Positions 1 through 11,123 of a DNA stretch of 64,000 bases are shown piece by piece. Each line of letters starts with the position of its first letter. Positions within the stretch are counted from its first letter, which is position 1. The notes below the pieces were generated by a model. The model ran no database searches. It was not told the origin of the DNA and saw only the letters and a list, made by a program, of their open reading frames with translations. A program made the position numbers and the translations under genes. Source of the stretch: Nitzschia sp. DOCU1 (taxonomy: Eukaryota > Bacillariophyta > Bacillariophyceae > Bacillariales > Bacillariaceae); the NCBI GenBank assembly GCA_951394045.1, contig OX595986.1, positions 1,426,001-1,490,000 of the forward strand, written 5' to 3'.

Positions 1-2132
1 AGTCTGGCTCGATCGCTTTGATCGAGTCTTGACCGTTGAAATGGTAGGATTCCGATTCAGGAACAGGTTGCATAGGGCCGTTCTCCAATCGACGACTGGC
101 ACTGACTGGATCGTCTTGAGCAACCTCCCAGTCCTTAGACATGTCTCGCTCTTGATCGCCAGGGCCATCCTCACCCGCCGCGTTATTGTTGTTGTCGTAA
201 CCTTGGTCACCGTTACCACCGTTTCTGTTCCTGACAAATACAGGCTGCACAAAGAGTTTACGCTTCTTTGTCGTGGCGACCTCCTTTTTCTTGGATGCAA
301 ATGGATTGCCACAGCAAATAGCCCAAAGAAAGCAGAGGAGGATCAAGATTCCAATCACGGCAGCCATGACATAGACGATGCGCAAAAACAGCGGAGTCTC
401 GTGCCACCACTGATCGGCCTTCTCCTGCCAGGTTAGCTCTGCGGGAGGAATATAGAAGGGATCCGTTCGAAATGAGATCTGGACATCGGCACGTCCAGCA
501 AATCCAGCATCCACCGTCGGGTCGGTCTGGTCCTGCAGGCTTCGTCGTCGATTGTCGGTAGTTGCTGGAATGCGAGGGTCGGTTCCGTACTGGAGCAAGA
601 CTTCCCCTTTACCCACGACCTCCAGATTCTTATCAAAAAAATCCTCTGACAGCTCTGTCTTTAAAGCACACAGTGGCTCTCCAGCATTGCAAATAAAAAC
701 GGTCCGATTGACAGGCTTCTTCGACGGTTCCACAGCGAACTGGATCTTTTCCTCTGCAGCCTGTTCGAAGAAAAAGGACGAAATCTGCCGGACGTAGACA
801 CCGGCTGCCCTGGCGTCGTCATTTGGCATGAAGCAGACGCGAATATCATCATCTTTATTGCGAGTGCGGGTCAAGGCATTTCCTACCAGAGGCTTGTTGT
901 CTCCTGCGCACAAAAATGCTACAGCACCCCAATCGGTTCCGGACGGTTCCACTTCGAAGCTCAAGGAAACGGGGCGGGCTCCAATAAAGCCACCGGCTTG
1001 GACCATCCGACGACGACTATTCCACAACAAGGGATTCGCAAGGTCCAGCGAAGTTTCCATGTCGACGCTGGGCGCCCCTCCAATAAAGAAGGGCACTTCG
1101 ATGAGTCCTCGACGACGATTACGACGACTTCCGGCGTACTGCAACCATGCGGTTCCAGTTGCCGATACAGTTCCCCTGGAATAATAGAATCGGTTGGATA
1201 CTTCCGTTTCAAAAAAACAAATCACTTCACCAGGGGTGCATCGATACGTCGTAATCATCAGATCCTGAATAACACCATCCGGAATGATAATGTCTTGTGA
1301 GACATCTCCTCGAGTAAATGCAAATTGATTGATACTCTTCATGGCGACTCCATAACCTTGTGTAAACGAATCCGGCTGTACACAGACTCGAATACGGGCT
1401 CCTTGTGTCTTGAAGGTTGGATTTTCAATGCGTTGATTGTTTTCATCGCATTCAAAGGCTTCGGCGCCATAGCTGTCTTCTTCGTCTTCCAAGAGGCCCT
1501 TGATTTCAAAGGTGTCCACAATGTCCACACGGAGAGCAACAGGTGTGTCCAACGAATTGGCCACCTGATCGGATTGGAGAGGATCGATCAAGTTAAACCT
1601 AACACAAAACGAGACAATGGGAAGATCGCTCGTTTGAAAAATAATTCGGGACTGGGAAATGGTGCTGGGATTGAGAGTGAAACTGGCGGTAATCTGAGGA
1701 AGAGTTGATTGTGTGAGACGATTTTTCCTTTTGATGCAAGCACTGCCATTTCGTCCTTACCTTTCTAGTCGACGACCCATCTCCATAGGCTGTCAAATCA
1801 TTGATAATATCGAGAGTCAAATACGAGCTATATTCGGAATCATCCACCAAGCCGGTACAGTCTTCGTTTCGAAAGAAGTCGACGCGGACATCGCTGGTCC
1901 GAACCTGATCTCGCACGGTATACTCCATGTCTAATTGCATGCCCGAATAACTAATGGCGGGAGTCGAAATGTCCCACAGTCTCGAATCTTGTAAATCACG
2001 TTGCTGGATCATCATTCCGCCATGATTATTATTTGCTCGAAGCATCTTTGTCATGGTGGCAGCACTCTGGTCAGATGTTGCCACTGCCACGCTCAAGAGG
2101 CATAGCATTCGAAGCATGACTGTAATTGCCAT
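1..2132 (-). CDS. Single-pass membrane protein with two copies of a four-cysteine ectodomain module (3' end outside window)
   Basis: Two exons are visible: 1761-2132, then a 67-bp GT-AG intron (1694-1760), then 1693 down to the window edge with no stop, so the C-terminus is missing. The ATG at 2130-2132 opens a signal peptide (MAITVMLRMLCLLSVAVATS). The ectodomain contains the same module twice: F-x-C-D/G ... IRVC ... G-V-x-M/V-K/R-x-I-x-x-F ... C-x-x-G-E-x-x-C-x-x-x-T-E-x-x-x-x-F. It is followed by W-x-x-x-T-P-x-F, one membrane helix (about nt 290-365) and a basic/acidic cytosolic tail. The neighbouring gene at 3046 has one copy of the module, the same W-x-x-x-(S/T)-P motif and a membrane segment, so the two are divergent paralogues. 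I do not recognise a named family. Surface receptor or cell-wall-associated roles are possible but not shown. Confidence 0.8.
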
Positions 2133-3045
2133 GTTGTTAATCTCAAGGAAGATTTAATCAATCAATGAAGCGGACGTTGAGAATACCGGGCGTCGGCGAG
2201 AGAAACAAGTTTAACTCCAAGTCAGATGTAATAGATCACTGTTGTCCGTCTCACAAAGGGTCAGATGGCTTCCAAAGACAGTCTGGGGATGTTGTTTTCT
2301 GGTAGGTTCCGAGAAATAGACGACAAGGATACAATCAGCAATCATCAATAGAGCAATCCTGCTTTGCTGCTGGCGGTCGTCGAAAACGTCTCGTCGTCTC
2401 GACGTATCGTTCGTTGAATAGGGGAAGAAGGTGCAAAAAGGCAGAGGCAAATGGTTTCCAGCGACTTTTAAGAAGAGAGAGGTGCGCTTGCGCTCTCGGT
2501 ATTTAACGCAAAAGGCGAGAAAGTGATACAATAGGAAACGATGGGCTTTAGAGTCATCCCCACAAATTCAGAAATGTACTCCGTGGTTGGCTGTTGCTTC
2601 ATTTTACACTTAAACGACAATTTTCATAGAAAAACTACTTCGGCATTGAGAGAGATCAAAAATTACTTAAGATCGTTCCAAATCAGGATCAAGAATTAAG
2701 TGAACTCGGGACAAAAGGGTATATTTAAAGGGCAAGGGCGCACGAAGGGCCGTGTTAAATCTTGCCAAAATTTCGCCATATTCTTTTCGTGTCAAACTAC
2801 CGGTAGACTTCGCTGGTTAACTACGATGCCGCCGTCAACGGACGCTTGCACGTTGGATTCCAGTGAGAAGCCCCATTAGAGCACCTCTGCGTTTGTTGCT
2901 CCGAATTTGTCATCTCTATCGTTGCATCGATACGAGTCGCAAGAACAGGTTCTAGTCTAGCTTCTTGAATGCAATCTCCCTAGTAACAAGCACCAGCGTT
3001 ATAGATACACTATCCTGGTCCTCAATTATTCTTGCAACATCCACC
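2133..3045. other. Divergent intergenic region between two paralogous membrane-protein genes
   Basis: About 0.9 kb separates the two head-to-head ATGs. No convincing ORF with an ATG start and signal or domain was found. The stretch presumably holds both promoters. No TATA box or named motif stood out. Confidence 0.5.
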
Positions 3046-4302
3046 ATGACACATTCCTTTATTTCGGTGCTGTGCGCGTTTTTATTGCTGACGCCCACCA
3101 TCACTTCAGCTTTTGAGAAGGATTCGTCGTCCTGGCTTTCACGTCGTTTACAATCTTCCAATGCTCGTGTCGTTGCGGAAGCCTTTGAATGTGACGAATA
3201 TCAACAAAAACTCCCTCAAGAAGAGCTCGATGCGTACAAGCCACTGGGCTATGAAATTCGAGTTTGCATTCAACCTGTGACGCCCACTAGAAATCGCGGG
3301 ATTGTCATGCGTTCCATTGACGATTTTACCTGGTACAAGGCACAAGGCTCTACCGTACAGCCGGCGGTTGTGAAAAATATTGATCAGTCACTGACCTTGG
3401 CAGTCTGCATTCCGGGTCGTGTCGTTTGTACGCTGAAAACGAAATTACTGGATGATTTCTTTTATAATCCCAAGAATGGAACTGTCGTAGGAACAGGTAC
3501 GGTTTCTATGCAAGTGCAAGGAGATGAAGATAATCCAACGATTCGACGAAAATTAGGGGCGGACGAAAATGGAATCTTTCAAGCTGTAGTCGAATGGACG
3601 GGTGGATCTCGAGGACTTCAAGTCGGATCTGCTTTTGGTGGTTATGCTGGATCGAGTGGAGTTTCTATGCGATTCAATGTAGACCAGTTAGAGCCGCCCG
3701 CAGACTTTGTTCCCTATGTTCCTGACGATGTTTCCAGTTGGTGGGAAGACAGTCCTACCTGGCTCAAGGTATTGGTGATTGCAGGTGCCATTATTCTCTT
3801 ATTGATGGCCTGCTGCCTGTGCCTCATGTGTTTCTGGGCGTTCCGAGAACAAATGGAAGATGAACGAAACAAGGGAAAAGAAGTCAAAAACGCACAAGCA
3901 GAAGAGCAAGCTCCTGGATTTGATGCCGCCGCTCCAGAATATCACAATGCTGCCTGGGAAAACTATGAACCAAACGCAGCCCAGGACGACGATGCCGGTG
4001 CAGCTGGCGGCAGTGCACAACCCACCGACAAGGACGTTTGTTTTGACGCTGACCTACATCCTGGTACCAAGGCGATGTATGCGGCCGTCCAAAAGACTCT
4101 GAAAAAGTATCCCAAAGCCGAGTATTCGCCAGTACAATACCGCCACATCAAGAAGCAATTGCCGGGACGACGATTTTTTGTTTCAGAAGACGGCGAGTGG
4201 AGAGAAGTAGACAACACGGAATTGGTGGATTTATTGAAAGTGGTATTTGATCAAAAACAATATGAACAGCAGAATACAAGTACACTTGTCACGACCTATT
4301 GA
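3046..4302 (+). CDS. Single-pass membrane protein with one four-cysteine ectodomain module
   Basis: The ATG at 3046 is in good context (CCACC before it) and opens a clear signal peptide (MTHSFISVLCAFLLLTPTITSA). The frame is open further upstream, but only from a TTG. The product is 418 aa. The ectodomain carries FECD ... IRVC(I)QP ... G-x-V-M-R-S-I-D-D-F ... C-I-P-G-x-V-V-C-x-L-K-T-K-L-x-x-F-F, matching the module present twice in the divergent neighbour. Next come W-W-E-D-S-P-T-W, a strong membrane helix rich in I/L/C (about nt 3760-3845), and a cytosolic tail ending in a small acidic domain. It is intronless. It is a single-module paralogue of the gene ending at 2132, and its function is unknown. 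Confidence 0.85.
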   Translation: MTHSFISVLCAFLLLTPTITSAFEKDSSSWLSRRLQSSNARVVAEAFECDEYQQKLPQEELDAYKPLGYEIRVCIQPVTPTRNRGIVMRSIDDFTWYKAQGSTVQPAVVKNIDQSLTLAVCIPGRVVCTLKTKLLDDFFYNPKNGTVVGTGTVSMQVQGDEDNPTIRRKLGADENGIFQAVVEWTGGSRGLQVGSAFGGYAGSSGVSMRFNVDQLEPPADFVPYVPDDVSSWWEDSPTWLKVLVIAGAIILLLMACCLCLMCFWAFREQMEDERNKGKEVKNAQAEEQAPGFDAAAPEYHNAAWENYEPNAAQDDDAGAAGGSAQPTDKDVCFDADLHPGTKAMYAAVQKTLKKYPKAEYSPVQYRHIKKQLPGRRFFVSEDGEWREVDNTELVDLLKVVFDQKQYEQQNTSTLVTTY

Positions 4303-4594
4303 TAAGGATGATGATCCGGCGAAAGACGGAGAGTTTGAGCTCTGAAGGACCGTGCACTACGGTAGGCGACTGGGAAACGCCATCTACTTTTGTAATACTA
4401 AGGAATTCTATACTGCAACTAGTATTGGTCTGGTTGTGTATATAGCTTTTGTATTTGCTGCAAGTCGATATTCGTCCACCCTGAACCATCCTGAGAAAGG
4501 CGGCCGCCATATCTCTTAACTGCTACGAGTTGTTCTGGATCCCACAATCGGTGTGCACCACCTGAACAGTGGCTGGGATAGAACGCACATTCTA

Positions 4595-5125
4595 TTAATA
4601 CCAGTCTCCACCCCCCGTTCGCTTCTCAACAACAATTACATGATGACCAAATTGAGTCAATACAGGTCCCATAACCTGACCAATCTTGGTCTCGGGGTTG
4701 AAAATGACTTGGTCAAATTCTTTCACCATGGTACCCGGTCCAAAGCTACCCAAAGATCCACCCTTCGACGCGGATGGGCAAGTAGAAAATTGTTGCGCAC
4801 ACTCTTCAAAGGTTTGTTCTCCCGACGAAATCATCTTCATGACAATTTGGGCTTCCTCTTTTGTGGGTACCAAAATGTGGCGAGCCGTCGCCCGGACTTG
4901 TTCTGCGGGCGGGCCATATTCTTGATTGGAAAAGGCTTTTGAAAATGCGTCAAAGAGACCCATGTAAAGAGCCGAAGACGAAGACTTTGCGGCCACGACA
5001 GAGGTAGTGGAGGGAAGTGCAAGCTGATTCGTGGCCGGCGCAATGGGTAGTACAGGAGAAAACGCCATGGTGACGCTGCCCATCATGGTCAGCATTGACA
5101 CCAAACAAGCTGTCCACCGTAACAT
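4595..5125 (-). CDS. Parvulin-type peptidyl-prolyl cis-trans isomerase, plastid-targeted
   Basis: The first ATG is at 5123-5125; the open frame continues to a GTG 12 bp upstream. The product is 176 aa. The N-terminus (MLRWTACLVSMLTMMGSV-TMAFSP) is a signal peptide ending in A-F-S-P, the diatom plastid-import motif, followed by a Ser/Thr-rich transit-like stretch. The remaining ~95 residues form a complete rotamase domain: A-R-H-I-L-V, F-x-x-x-A-x-x-x-S-x-C-P-S, the G-G-S-L-G-x-F motif, M-V-x-x-F, and G-x-V-x-G-P-V ... Q-F-G-x-H-x-I. It would catalyse proline isomerisation in plastid protein folding. The Copia element inserted about 90 bp upstream of the ATG lies in its promoter or 5' UTR. It converges with the membrane-protein gene ending at 4302. 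Confidence 0.9.
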   Translation of the reverse strand: MLRWTACLVSMLTMMGSVTMAFSPVLPIAPATNQLALPSTTSVVAAKSSSSALYMGLFDAFSKAFSNQEYGPPAEQVRATARHILVPTKEEAQIVMKMISSGEQTFEECAQQFSTCPSASKGGSLGSFGPGTMVKEFDQVIFNPETKIGQVMGPVLTQFGHHVIVVEKRTGGGDWY

Positions 5126-5221
5126 GTTTGTTGACACAAAGTTGCACCGACGTAGAGAAAATGAAATGCCGAAGTACTAACGATGCTGCAGGCAGGAGTT
5201 GAAGATCGCTATAATAATACC

Positions 5222-5468
5222 TGTTGGAATAATACGATTCAACACGAGTCCAGTTCCACGACTCAAATACGTCTGACTCAGAGGAGCTACAGCACAACTA
5301 TCTCGAAGAGTCTCTAAGAAGCCTATGGAGAGAAATCGAATTCTGAGAGGCGGTGGACTCTACATTGCACTCTAAACTGAATAGCTCATTAATTTCACTA
5401 TAGAACAAGCTAGTTCATCGAGCCCCAATTCGAGTAGCCGCCGAGCTAGGAACTACCGAATTGTAACA
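5222..5468 (+). repeat. 5' LTR of the first Copia element
   Basis: This 247-bp direct repeat begins TGTTGG, ends GTAACA and matches 10255-10501 base for base by eye. Confidence 0.95.
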
Positions 5469-5525
5469 CGCTTCCTCTGCGCCAAGAAGAAGTAAACCGA
5501 AGCTACGGTAAAGCTATCAAGCTAG

Positions 5526-6020
5526 ATGGCGGACAACAACGAAAACTTTCAAGACCCCGTCAACAATGGCGACGCCCAGCCTCCCGCAGCGGAAAATGCA
5601 AACGTCCCATTCGCTTTGACTCCAAGCCAGACTCAACAAGCTACTGAACCAAAAAAAGAAGGCAAGCGCGACAACAATAAACAAAAGGGAAAGCAGACGG
5701 GCAAAAGCAATCGCAAGCGATATGAACCGGAGCCATGGATGTACAAGCCTCCGAAGGACAATGAACCTAAGGAGAAGCAGTACAACGGGAAGGCCTGGTA
5801 CTGGTGCAAGAACCATGAGAAATGGGTCACTCACCGTCCCGAAGACTGCAAAGGCAAAGGAACCGACAAGCCGAATAAAAATAAATTTGCAAAATCCGAG
5901 AGTAAGCGCGAGCCTGGCGACAAGAACAAGAAAGTATCATTCGACAAGAATGACCCGAAACTGGTCCGTGCCACGGCGGCCATCGCTCAGTATTCGGAGG
6001 AATCGTCCGACGACGAGTGA
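5526..6020 (+). CDS. Copia gag, short form with nucleocapsid-type zinc knuckle
   Basis: This 164-aa ORF starts at an ATG 57 bp after the 5' LTR. It is Lys/Asn-rich and contains W-Y-W-C-x3-H-x2-W-V-T-H-x4-D-C, the CCHC-like knuckle of diatom CoDi gag proteins. No capsid-like helical domain is seen, so gag looks truncated relative to ordinary Copia gag. It ends in TGA followed by CTG. The pol ATG lies 12 bp further in the same frame with no other stop between, so stop readthrough would fuse gag to pol. Confidence 0.8.
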   Translation: MADNNENFQDPVNNGDAQPPAAENANVPFALTPSQTQQATEPKKEGKRDNNKQKGKQTGKSNRKRYEPEPWMYKPPKDNEPKEKQYNGKAWYWCKNHEKWVTHRPEDCKGKGTDKPNKNKFAKSESKREPGDKNKKVSFDKNDPKLVRATAAIAQYSEESSDDE

Positions 6021-6032
6021 CTGTGGACTCGA

Positions 6033-9000
6033 ATGCGACTGGAACTAGTGTCAAGGCTACTCGTGTGGATGCACTTTGGGTTAGCCTACACTATTGTCTT
6101 GATTTGGGTATTGTTCTACGCTAATGACGGCTACGTCCGATATGTGCCCAAGCGATACCGATGGCGATACAGAATGGCGCAGTATTTGGCGTACCTGAAA
6201 GCGTGGCGCAAACGACTGCCAACACCGCGAGAGGCATTCCGCCAATGGCAACTAAGACGGAAACGAAGAGCACTGGAGAAGCAATTTGTGTCCATGGCAA
6301 CGGAGATTCTACGCAAGGAGAGGGGTCCGGCCTCAGAGGGAGCCCTAGTCGAGCTACTACTGGCGTTCGAAGCCATCCTGGCCAAGCAAGCAGCAACGAG
6401 CCGTCCGGACGAGACCGACTTTGTCTTGGACTCCGATTCAAGAAAACTTGGCATCGACAATCGAGCCACGGCGTTCATATCAGGCGATATCAACGACTTT
6501 GAGGGTCCCCTGAGCGATTCAGGAAAAGTTGTGAGAGGATTTGGTGGTCAACGCGTTACAGGTGCGATGGTTGGAACCGCTGTCATCCGACTTGAAGATG
6601 ACAATGGCATGATCCACAAGTTTCGACTTCCAAACTCCTACTACGTACCAGGGAGCAAGGATAGGTTGTTCAGCCCGCAGCATTGGGCCCAGGAGCTGCG
6701 AAAGCAAAAGTTGGGACCGGCAACCGAAACTACCGACGCCGACAAGGTTGTGTTGCAATGGGGTCCCCATCGACGGACCATATGCTTGGACCCGCGGACC
6801 AATGTGGCTACAATTCGAACGGCGCCATCCTACGATCGATTTGTGGCCTACTGTGCCGAGGCAGGATTTGACGACCCAACCTTACGAGACTATCCCATTG
6901 CGTTTGACGCCGCCATGATTTCGGATGACGAGAACTCCAGCAGTGACGATGATTCGAGTTTGCCAAGTGCCAGGGGGGACGAGGATGAACAGTGGACGGA
7001 AAGCCACTTGCCAAACACCAATCTACGATCTACCACTCCGAATCTCGTCGAGCAAGACGAGAACCTCCCTCCAAAGACGACCGACGAAGCACAGCTGCTC
7101 GACATTCACAACAACTTTGGTCACGCCCACTTCTCAAAACTACAAGAGATGGCAAAGCAAGGAACCATTCCGAGACGGCTAGCAAGGTGTCGCATTCCAC
7201 TCTGTGCGGCCTGCATGTTTGGAAAGGCAACAAAGCGACCGTGGCGAAGCAAGTTGTCGGATAACCGAGCGGAAGCATTTTCGCCAACACGTCCTGGACA
7301 GGTGGTCGCTGTCGACCAATTGAAAAGCCCAACACCTGGCTTCATCGCCCACCTCACTGGGAAATTAACAACCAGCCGATACACCTACGCAACCGTGTTT
7401 GTGGATGTCTACTCGGGTCGAGGCTACGTCCACCTACAGAAGACACAAAGCGGTGCAGAAACGCGGGAAGCAAAATTGGCTTGGGAGCGAATTTGCCAAC
7501 AAGAGGGCATCAAGGTCGAGCACTATCATGCGGATAATGGAATCTTCCGTGGCTTCGAATGGATGGCGGACTGCCTGAAGAAAGGACAAGGCATGACCTT
7601 TGCAGGTGTCGATGCACATCATCAAAACGGGAAGGCAGAGGCGCGCATCCGACGACTACAAGAATTAACAAGGTCTATGTTATTGCATGCCAAGCGAAAG
7701 TGGCCGCAAGAGATATCAGCCAACCTATGGCCATATGCCCTACGAATGGCCAATGAGTCAATCAACGCGACTCCCAACATGAGTGACAAGCAGCGTCGCT
7801 CACCGGATCAAATCTTCTCAGGAACCGAAGTGACAACCAACCCAAAGCACTGGAAGCCCTTCGGATGCCCTGTATACGTGCTGGACCCAAGCTTGAGAGG
7901 CAGCACACGAATCCATCACAAGTGGAAGGATCGATCTCGAGTCGGAATTTACCTAGGACGATCTCCGCATCACAATCGCAACGTGGCGCTGGTGCTAAAC
8001 CCAGAGACCGGCTTGGTCTCACCGCAATATCATGTCAAGTTTGACCCACACTTCGACACCGTCAAGCAGCTATACGGCGAAGGGACAAAGCATATGTCCA
8101 TGTGGCAGGTCAAGGCAGGATTGGTGCGCAACGAAGAGCAAGCGAAAGCCCTCGCTAAGCAACAGCAATCATCCCAACAGTTGGATGGCGAAAGTGTTAC
8201 AAGTGTCAGCGAAAAGTTGACACAAACAGGCAAGCGCGGAGAAGGGACGCCCGAGCGCGCGGCGTTCAAAGAGGTACCAGCTGAGTACCCACCAGAGGGA
8301 GCTGCGGGCGGCGAGCAAGGCAAGCCTGCACCCTCAAACGGAGCTGATTTAGCCCCAGATACTGACCCGGGAGCTCACCCGGCGGATCAGTCGGCGAGCA
8401 TGGCCGACCACAACAAAATTCCAACACAAACTCGACGATCACAACGCAAACGCAAACCTGTGGAGCGGCTCATCGAAGCGCAAGCTGTGGAGATAGAGGA
8501 GAGCACCGGAGCTACGAGTGAGATATTCTCCTACCAGGCACAATTCCCACGTGACAACGATGACCACAGTACAGAAATCTACGCGCTCAAAGCGAAAGCG
8601 GATCCGGACACACTCTATTTGCACGAGGCAATGCGACAACCAGATTGGGAGCACTTTGGTCAGGCAATGGAGACCGAAATTGAGGAGCAAATCTCAAAGG
8701 GACTCTATACCCTCCGGAGAAGAAGCGAAGTCCCAGAGGGAGCCAAGATTCTAAAGGCTGTGTGGCAACTACGACGCAAGCGAGATATTCGAACAAACGA
8801 GATCAAAAAGTACAAGGCCAGATGCAACATCGACGGATCCAGGATGGTCTACGGTGAGCACTACAAGGAAACCTATGCACCGGTTGCAGGATGGACAGCA
8901 ATCCGCCTATTGTTGGCGTTGGTGCTACTGTGCAACTGGAAGACAGTCCAGCTTGACTACGTACTGGCGTTTCCCCAGGCCCCGGCAGTTCGAGACCTCT

Positions 9001-10211
9001 ACATGGAGATTCCAAAGGGGTTTACACTGGATGGCGTTGACAATCCAAAGGAATGGGTATTACAAGTGAACCGAAACCTCTATGGAGGAAAAGATGCTGG
9101 TCGCACCTGGTTTCTATTCCTGAAGACGAAGTTGGAGCAGCTGGGATTTGAGCAGTCAAAACATGACGATTGCATATTCTACAAGGGCAATATGATCTAT
9201 GTCCTCTACACGGACGACAGCATACTTGCAGGCCCAGACCAATGAGAAATCGACAAGACGGTTGAAGAAATTTCCAAGGCGCTGGATATCACAGTTGAGG
9301 GATCACTGACAGACTTTCTTGGCGTCAACATCGATCGGCGCGACGACGGAACGATCAAGTTATCACAACCAAAACTGATCGACCAAGTCTTGGAGGATTT
9401 GCACTTGAACCAGAAGAATACGACTACCAGAGAGACCCCAATGATATCATCCAAGATCCTATCACGACATGAAGATGACCGGCCGTTTGACAAGCACTTT
9501 GACTACCGAAGTGTCATCGGGAAGCTGCATTACCTGGTCGCTGGTTCGAGAAACGAGTTGGCATACTCGGTCCACCAATGTGCAAGGTTCTCTCATGAAC
9601 CTAAGATGAAGCATGCACAGGCAGTGAAGAATATTGGACGGTACTTGAAAGGAACACGTGTCGAGGGTACAATAATGCGGCCTGATCCAAGCAAACCGTT
9701 GGAGGTTTATGTGGATGCGGACTTTGCGGGCAACTATGATCCACTATTGGCGGGACGAGACCGAACGACGGCAAGGTCAAGACACGGGTTCTACATACTC
9801 TACGGTGGAATCCCAATCGCATGGAAGTCAACTCTACAGACGGAGATTGCATTGTCGACGACAGAAGCCGAGGTCACCGGCTTATCCTATGCACTACGAG
9901 AGGCGATACCTGTGATGAATTTACTAATCGAGATGAAAGAGCGAGGATACCCAGTCAACGCTGGGGGACCGAAAGTTCACTGCAGAGTATTCGAAGATAA
10001 CAGTGGCGCGGTGGAGATTGCAAAGACGCACAAGTTTCGCCCGAGGACCAAGCATCTCAACAACAAGTTGTTCCACTTTCGATCCTATGTCGACAAGGGA
10101 CTAATCACCATCCATCCCATCGACACCAAGAACCAACCGGCGGACATTCTTACCAAACCACTCAATGAAGAAGAATTTAAGCACCACCGCAAGGCCATCA
10201 ACGGGTGGTAG
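6033..10211 (+). pseudogene. Copia pol with one in-frame TGA inside reverse transcriptase
   Basis: One reading frame runs from the ATG at 6033 to 10211, broken only by TGA at 9243-9245. In order it encodes: a hydrophobic N-terminal segment with a basic linker; a protease region with the CoDi-type G-I-D-N-R-A motif in place of D-S/T-G-A; an integrase zinc finger (H-x3-H ... C-x2-C) and catalytic core with D, D and E residues (VVAVDQ, HADNG, NGKAEAR); reverse transcriptase with LDYVLAFPQ and the Y-T-D-D catalytic box; then, after the stop, the RT thumb and RNase H (TTEAE, EDNSGAVEIA). The stop falls a few residues after the Y-x-D-D box, so this copy should not make full-length RT unless the codon is read through. 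Confidence 0.9.
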
Positions 10212-10254
10212 CTATTACTCATAGAGTCGACTTCACTAGACTCGTGAGAGGGAG

Positions 10255-10501
10255 TGTTGGAATAATACGATTCAACACGAGTCCAGTTCCACGACTCAAA
10301 TACGTCTGACTCAGAGGAGCTACAGCACAACTATCTCGAAGAGTCTCTAAGAAGCCTATGGAGAGAAATCGAATTCTGAGAGGCGGTGGACTCTACATTG
10401 CACTCTAAACTGAATAGCTCATTAATTTCACTATAGAACAAGCTAGTTCATCGAGCCCCAATTCGAGTAGCCGCCGAGCTAGGAACTACCGAATTGTAAC
10501 A
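10255..10501 (+). repeat. 3' LTR of the first Copia element
   Basis: It is identical by eye to 5222-5468. The polypurine tract lies immediately upstream and the target-site copy AATACC immediately downstream. Confidence 0.95.
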
Positions 10502-11123
10502 AATACCAGCTTCGAGTCAGCAAAACAATCGTCATCGCTCGAATAGCTCTCAAGAAGTTGTTCGCTCTTCCGTAAGTCTGGCACCCCAAAACCTCGTGCC
10601 GACGCGCGCCTGCTCGCTGGCGGTATTGCTGAAGAGCTCCGATGAGTCGTCGTTCCTCCTTTTTCACTCTAGTAGCAACAAAAAATAGCACATAGTGAGC
10701 GGACACTTTCGCTGTTCTTGATTAGTCTTTCCTCCATCCCCTGACGGATTATTTTCAAGCAAGGTTGGAGCTATCGCCGCGATCGATTGTCCAGCGAAGG
10801 TATCCCGAAATTAGAGGGGGTATTGTACTGCAGTCTATAGAACTCTGACGGTAGAATGTCTCGACACAAATATCGAGACTAGAAATGAAGTATGGACGGT
10901 AAGTTCATCGCTACTGTACTTGTTATACCGCTGCTAATGATCACAAACCAGCCTTTTTTCTTGTGAAATACCGAATTCTCTAATGTAGATTTTATGATTA
11001 CACCACAATGTCTCGCGATGCGTCAACCAAGGAACCTAGTATCCCACCAACTGCTGTGCCTAGGAATTTTTGGTATCCTCGCAATCCCATGTTCTCACAG
11101 CACCACCCCCCTCCGCGGATAAA
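10502..11123. other. Intergenic stretch after the Copia insertion
   Basis: No supported gene. It begins with the continuation of the parvulin upstream region interrupted by the element. A possible tiny spliced ORF near 10892-11120 was considered and not accepted. Confidence 0.4.

Larger units (their letters stand above)
5222..10501 (+). mobile_element. Copia (CoDi-type) LTR retrotransposon, recent insertion
   Basis: The element is 5,280 bp, with LTRs of 247 bp (5222-5468 and 10255-10501) that read as identical and begin TG and end CA. It is flanked by the 6-bp direct repeat AATACC (5216-5221 and 10502-10507). A polypurine tract GTGAGAGGGAG (10244-10254) abuts the 3' LTR. The sequence after the 5' LTR (CGCTTCCTCTGCG) does not start with the usual TGG of a tRNA primer site. 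Inside are a short gag and a pol in the order PR-IN-RT-RNase H, the Copia order. Identical LTRs indicate a very young insertion, yet pol has one in-frame TGA. Confidence 0.95.

Noticed and set aside
29..436. A 135-codon plus-strand ORF at the left edge.
   Set aside because: It is antisense to the membrane helix and tail of the minus-strand membrane-protein gene, whose spliced frame is continuous through this region.
10892..11120. A tiny spliced plus-strand ORF (ATGGACG then GTAAGT, acceptor near 10988, ending before 11124).
   Set aside because: Good splice signals but no recognisable protein, and the end overlaps the HU 3' end; chance is more likely.
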